Shown here: positions 29,482 to 34,605 of the stretch, in pieces
Layout of the letters: every line of letters starts with the position of its first letter
Position numbering within the stretch: position 1 is the first letter of the stretch
Origin: Anaerolineae bacterium
GTDB taxonomy: Bacteria > Chloroflexota > Anaerolineae > Promineifilales > Promineifilaceae
Reading direction: 5' to 3'
NCBI GenBank assembly: GCA_015486215.1
Contig: WFSA01000202.1
Span: 1-34,605, forward strand
Length of the DNA stretch: 34,605 nucleotides
Translations under genes and position numbers: made by a program
Notes under the pieces: model-generated
Seen by the model: only the letters and a program-made list of their open reading frames with translations
Databases searched by the model: none
Told to the model about the DNA's origin: nothing

Positions 29482-31523
29482 TTCATAATCGTGCGCCATA
29501 AAACGCCGTCTTGACGTAAGCCGCGCCTGTCGAAATCGCTATTGGCGAGGATGATGCTGTGGGAACAACGGCCGTTTAACCCCCGCACCAATCGGCTCAA
29601 CAGTTGATTCCGAATGCGAAAATCATCATCTGTCGTCCATACTTTGCCATCAGGCCAGCTTTGTGCCAGCACAAACGCATTGCTCAACGGCTGATTGGGA
29701 ATGTCCCACCAGCCCGTCGCCGCTGCGTCGAGCCATACCTGTACCTGCACCGTTTTATTCGCCAAAAGATAGCCGTAGATGGTAGAAATCATTATGCCGT
29801 CAGGATCGGGCGGGTCGCCCAGATGGGGCGGGTTGGAGGTGACGATTCCTTGATAGATGCTTTCGATAAATGTTTGCCCGATGGGTGTGTTGCCGCCCAA
29901 TTGTAATCCATCGGCCGTTAGTTCTAGTCGCCCAGCCGCGCGGACGAGCCAATCGCAAACGGCCGCGCCCGCCAAATCTGGCTCGGCATGAAAATCAGGC
30001 CGTGAGAGCAGTTCCGTAAACAGCGTGTGCAAAAAATGGCTGAGCGGCAGACTTTCTGCGTTCAACAACCAGTCGCGTAATATATCAGCCCGCTCCAATA
30101 CGCTGTTTGGCAGCCGTTCGCGCACAGTTTGGGGGAGGTCTTTGCTTAATAGCAGCCGTCCACTGGTGATGTCGTACCAATGGCGCGTCAGCAGTGATGC
30201 CCGCGCGGGGTCGATGTCGTCCATGCTCAAGGTCAACGCTTCAGCCACATCGTAGACGGAGGGCTGCACGCCCCAATCGGGATGGGTGAGTGCGAGCCAT
30301 GTAAGCCATGTGCGGATGCGAGGCTCATCGCGCGGGCTGGAGCGACGGCGTAAGAAGTAGCAGGGCAGCCCTGCAGCTTGTAATTCCTGTGTCAAATTAT
30401 ATTGCATCGCGCCATCTAAATAAGGGGTGATGATGGCGATCTTGTCGGGCGGCGTGCCTTGATGGATGAGGGCGGCAAGGGTGGGGATGAGGGCGGCGAC
30501 CATATCGCGGCGATAACGGCCGTGTACCACATCCAAAATCGCCTCATCTGCCCCTTCCATTGGCAGAGTCGTGTTCAGCAATCCGTTTTCGATCCGATTA
30601 GACAACGCCCATAACGGTGCGGGGGTGACGAAACTGGTGTCAAAAGTGAAGGCGTAATCGCAAGCGGTATAAAAGCGGTTTGCGCCTGTCGGATCGGCGG
30701 CCATGAACCGTTTGTAGCCGCCGCCCGCGTCGTAGGCGATGGTCGTCGTCTCCATACTGTCCATCATTTGCGTGATGAGATTTTGACCAGCCGGTGTTTG
30801 CTCTTCGATATTGTCTACCAATAAATGGCGGTAGCGTTCGCTGAAATAGCGGGAAAATTGGGGATGTTTGAGTAGGTGACGGTCAAAAACGGTGACGATG
30901 AGGGAGAGATCGAGCAGGCTGTTTTGCAGGCAGTGGGCGCGGAAATGGGTAACGGCCGTTTCTGCATCATTCAAATGGCGCACTCTGTCCGCCTCGCCAA
31001 TCCAACTGTGCCGCTGGCGTGCCATCGCTTCGGCCACCGTCAACCCGTTTAAGGCGGCGCGATTGAGTGTGTCTAATAGCTGGCTGACAATTTGTTGCGG
31101 ACGCAGGCGCAAATCGTTGAACGCCCCTTCGTCCAGCATCGGGGTGATGATTTTCCACATCAGCAGTTGGGCTAAATCGTAGCTCAACAGGGTGGGGGGG
31201 CGATGGGGATCGGCGAAGCCGGCATCACGGGCGAGAATCGGCCAAAAAAGAGTGACCATCTCTTGCGCCATCCAATTGTAGGTGATGATATTGAGATCGG
31301 TATACGACCCGGCATCGGTGTTGTGAATATACTCTAAAAAGCTGGCTTCATGCCCCCGTTCGGCTGTAAGGGTCAGGATGGTGTAGGCTGGCTCGCCGTG
31401 TTGGAGCAGGGAGAGGAGTTTATGATGGAGAACGGCCGTTTTGCCCGTGCTGACTGCGCCAAGCATAAAAACCGATCCGCCTGCGTCGAGTGCGTCTTGT
31501 TGTGTGGTAGTGAACTGTATCAT
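29472..31523 (-). CDS. Divergent UvrD/Rep-like helicase
   Basis: A 683-aa superfamily-1 helicase-like protein. The start is taken at ATG 31523 (MIQFTTTQQDALDAGGSVFM, a Q-motif-like beginning) instead of the upstream TTG 31544. Walker A is GAVSTGKTA (about 22-30). A Walker B-like DxxE region is HLLVDNIEEQTPAG (about 240-255), where relatives have VDEFQDT. IAIITPYLD begins the second RecA-like core. The late region has MISTIYGYLLANKTVQVQVW in place of the TIHKAKGLEF motif, so motif V is replaced. No nuclease Cys cluster is visible. Strand-unwinding ability is therefore uncertain. The last residues, NKE and stop, come from the adjacent repeat. The gene is divergent from pyrE. Confidence 0.75.
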   Translation of the reverse strand: MIQFTTTQQDALDAGGSVFMLGAVSTGKTAVLHHKLLSLLQHGEPAYTILTLTAERGHEASFLEYIHNTDAGSYTDLNIITYNWMAQEMVTLFWPILARDAGFADPHRPPTLLSYDLAQLLMWKIITPMLDEGAFNDLRLRPQQIVSQLLDTLNRAALNGLTVAEAMARQRHSWIGEADRVRHLNDAETAVTHFRAHCLQNSLLDLSLIVTVFDRHLLKHPQFSRYFSERYRHLLVDNIEEQTPAGQNLITQMMDSMETTTIAYDAGGGYKRFMAADPTGANRFYTACDYAFTFDTSFVTPAPLWALSNRIENGLLNTTLPMEGADEAILDVVHGRYRRDMVAALIPTLAALIHQGTPPDKIAIITPYLDGAMQYNLTQELQAAGLPCYFLRRRSSPRDEPRIRTWLTWLALTHPDWGVQPSVYDVAEALTLSMDDIDPARASLLTRHWYDITSGRLLLSKDLPQTVRERLPNSVLERADILRDWLLNAESLPLSHFLHTLFTELLSRPDFHAEPDLAGAAVCDWLVRAAGRLELTADGLQLGGNTPIGQTFIESIYQGIVTSNPPHLGDPPDPDGIMISTIYGYLLANKTVQVQVWLDAAATGWWDIPNQPLSNAFVLAQSWPDGKVWTTDDDFRIRNQLLSRLVRGLNGRCSHSIILANSDFDRRGLRQDGVLWRTIMNKE

Positions 31524-31664
31524 TGTGGGTATTGTAGTGTGCAAGTTTGCAGGTGTGCAAGTGGCAGGTGTGCATGTTTAATGCCTTTTGCCTTTTTATC
31601 TCTGTTCATCAGCGAAATTCGTATCCAATGCTAGGGATTGCAGCCGCTCTGATGGCTTTTTTGA

Positions 31665-31693
31665 TTGCGTGTATTGCTTAATCGTTTTATGAT
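31665..31693 (+). promoter_or_regulatory. Possible pyrE promoter
   Basis: TTGCGT (31665-31670) and TATGAT (31688-31693) are separated by 17 bp, and the -10 is five of six. GGAG (31722-31725) lies 8 bases ahead of the pyrE ATG. The -35 match is weak, so this is a plausible guess only. Confidence 0.4.
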
Positions 31694-31733
31694 AGGGCAT
31701 GGAGTTTACTAGACATGATTTGGAGTTGATCAG

Positions 31734-32333
31734 ATGACAGATAATGAAGCCCTCGCTGTAGCCTTGTACGATATTGGAGCCGTCAAAGTTGGCAAATTTA
31801 GATTACACAGCGGTCGAAAATCCCCCATTTACCTTGATTTACGTTTATTGGCCTCTTATCCGCAAGTGTTGCAGCAAGTGGCGGCCGCGTACCATGCTTT
31901 GATCGAAAAAGAGCAGTTAGCTTTTGATTTGTTGGCTGCTGCTCCGTTGGCAGGTTTACCGATTGGAACGGCCATCGCATTGATGACGAATATGCCCCTT
32001 ATTTATCCGCGTAAAGCGGCCAAAAGTTATGGGATGGGAAAATCTGTTGAAGGGGCGTATGAGGTGGGACAAACGGCCGTTATCGTTGACGATCTCATCA
32101 CCTCTGGCGACAGCATCATTTCTGTTGCCATTCCGCTGAAAGTTGCTGGTATGTTGGTCAAAGATGCGGTGGTTTTGATTGATAGAGAGCAGGGCGGGGA
32201 CGCGGTGTTGGCTGAATCGGGATATAAATTACATTCCGTATTCACGCTTAGATTTTTACTAGCGGTGCTGGAAAAGCATGAGCGTATCAGCAGTAAAAAG
32301 CATGCGCGGGTGTTACGAAAATTGTACAAGTAG
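31734..32333 (+). CDS. pyrE: Orotate phosphoribosyltransferase
   Basis: The de novo pyrimidine enzyme (199 aa) that converts orotate and PRPP to OMP. It has FRLHSGRKSPIYLDLR (about 22-37; the substrate-binding Lys/Ser/Pro) and the PRPP loop AVIVDDLITSGDSI (about 115-128; DDxxTSG). YPRKAAKSYGMGKSVEGAYE forms the flexible active-site loop with the catalytic Lys. The length is usual for bacterial PyrE. It starts at ATG 31734 with GGAG eight bases upstream. No other pyr gene is present in the window except upp. The 3' side carries a GGGGCGGC...GTCGCCC hairpin at 32334-32354 without a T-run. Confidence 0.96.
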   Translation: MTDNEALAVALYDIGAVKVGKFRLHSGRKSPIYLDLRLLASYPQVLQQVAAAYHALIEKEQLAFDLLAAAPLAGLPIGTAIALMTNMPLIYPRKAAKSYGMGKSVEGAYEVGQTAVIVDDLITSGDSIISVAIPLKVAGMLVKDAVVLIDREQGGDAVLAESGYKLHSVFTLRFLLAVLEKHERISSKKHARVLRKLYK

Positions 32334-32364
32334 GGGCGGCTCTCGCTGAGTCGCCCGCAAAGGT

Positions 32365-32413
32365 TTAGGGAGGGTTCGTTTTTAACTTTGGACCTTCAAG
32401 TGCCTGTCACCTT
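32365..32413. repeat. Degenerate family D remnant
   Basis: AGGGAGGGTTCGTTTTTAAC and GACCTTCAAGTGCCTGTCAC are recognisable parts of the family D element, with the hairpin left arm deleted. The AGGTGACAGG part on the minus strand provides the TGA stop of the phosphodiester glycosidase gene (32407-32409). Confidence 0.65.
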
Positions 32414-33300
32414 GACTCAATTAAAATAACGATGGGTAGGGGCGTGTAGGCGGGGATGCCGTTGCCATCGGCGAATTGCAAGCCTGTTGATGTGCCGCCG
32501 TCTAAATTCAAGGCAATTTCCAGTTCCAAATCAGAATTAACCAGCCATTGACTGAGTTGATGCAGCGTAAAACGGCCGTCACCCGCGATAATAAAAAGTA
32601 AACGGCCGTTCACATCCTGCCCCACAACTGTCCGTCGCGCTGGAATTCCATCTTCTTCAGGATACCCCATCACCCCATTTGGTTTGACTAATAACGGAAA
32701 GGATTGTGTTGCCTGTTGGATGGGAAATTGGTGTAGAAACGGCCGTTTATCATCAAAATAAGGCACATCGGCCAACCATTCCACGCTCGTTCCCGCGTCG
32801 GTGACGGTGAACATGCCCGCATATGTGCCATGACTTGTGCCAACGGCCGTGCCGTCACTCACAACCAATCCCGTCGCTTCATATCCCTCTGTAAAATAGC
32901 CGCCATTAATCGCCATTACTGCACCGCTTTCGCGCAGCCACAATCCTAACGATTGCCCTTCGCCCGCGTGATAGCCGACACGAAAATTGTATTGCGCGGG
33001 ATCGACGCGCACGAGATAAAGCGTCGCCGTATCAATATGAATGGTGCGCTCGTCGAGACCAGATTGGCGTTGCTGCCAACCGCTGTCCGGCGGGACGGGT
33101 GTGTGGGGGATCATTGTTGCGCTGGGTGATGCGATGGGGAGCGGCGTGGGAGATGGGGGCAGAGAAGGGGTGACGGCAGGCAGAACGGCCGTTGTGCAGC
33201 CAGCCAATAACAGCATCAGCAGTACGCCCCATTTTGTTATGTGGAGATAGAAACGAAAAAAGGCTAATTTTTCGACATGGTTCAAAATGGTGAAAATCAT
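32407..33300 (-). CDS. Lipoprotein with phosphodiester glycosidase (NAGPA-type) domain
   Basis: A secreted, lipid-anchored protein of 297 aa. The signal LLMLLLAGCTT (about 26-36) has a lipobox with Cys35. A Pro/Ser/Thr linker follows, to about 75. The domain reads AVMAINGGYFTEG (about 129-141) and SDGTAVGTSHGTYAG. After RRTVVGQDVNGRLLFIIAGD comes the conserved LNLDGGTSTGL (about 269-279), the catalytic signature of the exopolysaccharide/GlcNAc-1-phosphodiester glycosidase family. It probably cleaves sugar phosphodiesters at the cell surface (family inference). The start is at ATG 33300; the true start may be closer to the hydrophobic core. The stop lies in a family D remnant. Five ACGGCCGT copies occur in this gene. 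Confidence 0.85.
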   Translation of the reverse strand: MIFTILNHVEKLAFFRFYLHITKWGVLLMLLLAGCTTAVLPAVTPSLPPSPTPLPIASPSATMIPHTPVPPDSGWQQRQSGLDERTIHIDTATLYLVRVDPAQYNFRVGYHAGEGQSLGLWLRESGAVMAINGGYFTEGYEATGLVVSDGTAVGTSHGTYAGMFTVTDAGTSVEWLADVPYFDDKRPFLHQFPIQQATQSFPLLVKPNGVMGYPEEDGIPARRTVVGQDVNGRLLFIIAGDGRFTLHQLSQWLVNSDLELEIALNLDGGTSTGLQFADGNGIPAYTPLPIVILIESR

Positions 33301-33303
33301 CTT

Positions 33304-33426
33304 TAGGAACGAGGACTTATTTAACTACCAAAGTTGTCATTCCCCCATCTTCATGAGGGCAGGCTCCACGAAGATGGGGGAATGACAACTTTGAAGTTTC
33401 GTAAGTTATTAAATTCTTGTTCCTTA
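33304..33426. repeat. Family E palindromic element, complete copy
   Basis: The outer ends are TAGGAACGAGGACTTATTTA and its relative, ending TTCTTGTTCCTTA. Inside, a perfect 24-bp stem (33329-33352 with 33370-33393, around GTTGTCATTCCCCC) encloses a 17-nt loop with GAGGGCAGGCTCC. Fragments of the same family occur at 4660, 26213 and 29321. Confidence 0.82.
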
Positions 33427-33479
33427 CAGTAGTTACAATGAACCATGTCCATCTTTTTATCGCTATGTTTGTTTTTTTC

Positions 33480-33704
33480 TTAATCGCTCCACGAACGAAT
33501 AATTAATAAGCCGACTATGCTGATGATGAGGCCGATATGCAAGAAAAAATTGCTATGTATAAGCCAAGTCGCGGCCGCGCGATCTGAAGATTGCAGCATC
33601 AGGTTCAAGAAAAAATTGAAAATAATAAAGCCGATACCAATTAAAGGAACCAGCCCTGGCCGCCCGCTTAAATAAGTGTTTAATTTTTCGATTATTTCGT
33701 TCAT
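33480..33704 (-). CDS. Small two-helix membrane protein
   Basis: A 74-aa protein. The start is ATG 33704 (MNEIIEKLNTYLSG), with GGAG six bases upstream. An earlier in-frame start at 33743 adds an unlikely Cys-rich stretch. Two membrane segments are seen: LVPLIGIGFIIFNFFLNLML (about 18-37) and FFLHIGLIISIVGLLII (about 53-69). I do not recognise the family. The function is unknown. It lies 58 bases after the hflX stop on the same strand and could be co-transcribed. Confidence 0.75.
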   Translation of the reverse strand: MNEIIEKLNTYLSGRPGLVPLIGIGFIIFNFFLNLMLQSSDRAAATWLIHSNFFLHIGLIISIVGLLIIRSWSD

Positions 33705-33708
33705 AGAT

Positions 33709-33771
33709 TCTCCGTTGCAAGCAGCAGGTCTGCATGTTTGCATGTGTCACTTGCACACTTGCTTACTTGCA
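33709..33771. repeat. TGCA-rich low-complexity repeat
   Basis: Repeated TGCATGT, TTGCA and CTTGC words run between hflX and the small membrane gene (GCAAGCAGCAGGTCTGCATG then CACTTGCACACTTGC). A related run lies at 31538-31580 upstream of the helicase gene. I see no flanking duplication. Confidence 0.5.
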
Positions 33772-34574
33772 CGCGTATGGTTCAAAATAAGGGATGAGAC
33801 GTTGGGGTAAACGGCCGTAAATCACCGTTCCCTCCGCCTCATGCTGTACGCTGTCCACTTGTCCGCGTTCGTGAAATAGAGACAGTAAATCGCCTCGTTT
33901 ATACGGTAATTGTACCTGAATAGGGCGTAAGTAGCGGGTCATTACCGCTTCAATCAGCACCATTAGCTCGTCCATCCCTGCGCCTGTTGTGGATGAGACG
34001 GCCACACTTTGATCCTCTATATTGAGGACAGCCATTGGGTCAACTCCGTCTGGTAGCAGGTCAATTTTGTTTAAGGCTGTCACACGAGGGATATTATCCA
34101 CCTCTAATTCGGCTAAGGTATCTTCAACCGCTTCGATTTGGGCGGCGGCTTGCGGATGGGTCACATCGACGACGTGCAAAAGCACATCCGCTTCGATGAT
34201 CTCTTCCAATGTGGCGCGAAAAGCGGCGATGATTTGGGTTGGCAGCTTTTGAATAAAGCCAACTGTATCGGTAAACAACGCTTCCCGTCCGCCGGGCATG
34301 ATTACTTTGCGTGTGGTTGGGTCTAGCGTGGCAAATAATTTGTCGGCTGACAGCACATTTGCGTCTGAAATTTTGTTCAGTAATGTTGATTTGCCCGCAT
34401 TTGTGTAGCCGACAATGGCGATAACCTGTAATTCTGTTTGCTGCCGTTTTTGTCGGTGCTGTTCCCGTCGCGCCCGCACGATATTGATTTGCTTTTTGAG
34501 ATAGGTGATGCGTTTGCCGATTTCGCGCCGATCCATCTCGATCTGCTTTTCGCCCGGCCCGCGTAACCCCACAC
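33763..34574 (-). CDS. hflX: GTPase HflX, 5' end lost at the contig edge
   Basis: The C-terminal 270 aa of a ribosome-associated GTPase (full length is usually 400-450 aa). The remaining start GLRGPGEKQIEMDRREIGKR is the conserved HflX linker motif before the G domain. G1 is GYTNAGKSTLLNKIS, G3 is FTDTVGFIQKLPTQI, G4 is NKIDLL and G5 is in VAVSSTTGAGMDEL. The C-terminal HflX domain reads VQLPYKRGDLLSLFHERG. Known family role: recycling of stalled ribosomes. The apparent GTG start at 34572 is an internal Val. The gene is cut by the adapter sequence at 34575, so no upstream signal can be judged. Confidence 0.95.
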
Positions 34575-34605
34575 CTGTCTCTTATACACATCTGACGCTG
34601 CGACG
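34575..34605. other. Nextera (Tn5 mosaic end) sequencing adapter
   Basis: CTGTCTCTTATACACATCT (34575-34593) is the 19-bp Tn5 mosaic end. It is followed by GACGCTGCGACG, the reverse complement of the Read 1 tail (GACGCTGCCGACG) with one C missing. This is artificial sequence left at the contig end, not biology. Confidence 0.97.

Larger units (their letters stand above)
556..33818. repeat. Highly iterated palindrome ACGGCCGT (about 49 copies across the window)
   Basis: First bases of exact copies: 556, 811, 2655, 2835, 3138, 3889, 4127, 4757, 4829, 5813, 6670, 7678, 8508, 10397, 10782, 12170, 12563, 13366, 15081, 17007, 18255, 18946, 19427, 19955, 21389, 22341, 23531, 23729, 24042, 24294, 24875, 26776, 27124, 27202, 27526, 27742, 27886, 27967, 29568, 30526, 30952, 31432, 32073, 32572, 32602, 32739, 32843, 33185, 33811. 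An A very often precedes it. Nearly all copies lie in genes, where they read as Thr-Ala-Val, Asn/Asp-Gly-Arg or Arg-Pro. None lies inside the MITE-like elements. One-base variants such as TCGGCCGT and ACGGCCGC also occur. Confidence 0.9.

Noticed and set aside
32334-32354. GGGGCGGC...GTCGCCC hairpin after pyrE as terminator
   Set aside because: No T-run follows, and similar GGGTGACCCAGCGGGTCCGC-type words occur at 6914 as a dispersed repeat.

Overview
The window (34.6 kb, roughly 45-50% GC) looks like a contig end from an environmental filamentous or sheathed bacterium, most likely Chloroflexota (Anaerolineae/Caldilineae-like). This is inferred from gene content: an actinobacterial/archaeal-type inositol-phosphate synthase, lipobox-bearing secreted proteins, an FFLEELY-like protein, a large Wzx/Wzy exopolysaccharide operon, and pyrE/upp/hflX next to small conserved proteins. 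No marker gene fixes the taxon. The last 31 bases are a Nextera (Tn5) sequencing adapter, so the contig ends artificially inside hflX.

Layout: 1-705 holds three tRNA genes (Ser-UGA, Ser-GCU, Arg-ACG) with a strong promoter in front and a hairpin terminator behind. 931-3371 (+) holds ino1, a small Cys-rich protein and a HAD phosphatase. 3688-6723 (-) holds folB-folK and a TAP-like serine hydrolase with a membrane tail. 7001-21641 (-) is an exopolysaccharide/capsule cluster. In transcription order it has a PlsC-like acyltransferase, a Wzx flippase, a degenerate CpsD-like ATPase, an unlisted 47-aa membrane peptide, a Wzy-like polymerase, three left-handed beta-helix acyltransferases and two GT2 glycosyltransferases, two lipoproteins, two GT4 glycosyltransferases and a small secreted protein. 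21947-25716 has an FFLEELY-like protein facing away from mutS. 25713-25963 is a broken Crp-type regulator. 26366-27002 is a phasin-like gene behind a promoter with operator-like repeats. 27090-34574 holds a WecA/MraY-like membrane transferase lacking one conserved Asp, upp, a divergent UvrD-like helicase, pyrE, a phosphodiester-glycosidase lipoprotein, a small membrane protein and truncated hflX.

Two genome-scale signals stand out. (1) The palindrome ACGGCCGT occurs about 49 times by eye count (about one per 700 bp, against about 0.5 expected in a random sequence of this length). It falls mostly inside genes and in all reading frames, like the cyanobacterial HIP1 octamer but with another sequence. 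(2) Nearly every intergenic gap is filled by short palindromic MITE-like elements. For eight insertions, belonging to at least three families, I can read flanking target-site duplications: seven of 8 bp and one of 10 bp. No transposase gene is present in the window, and several element ends supply the stop codons of neighbouring genes.
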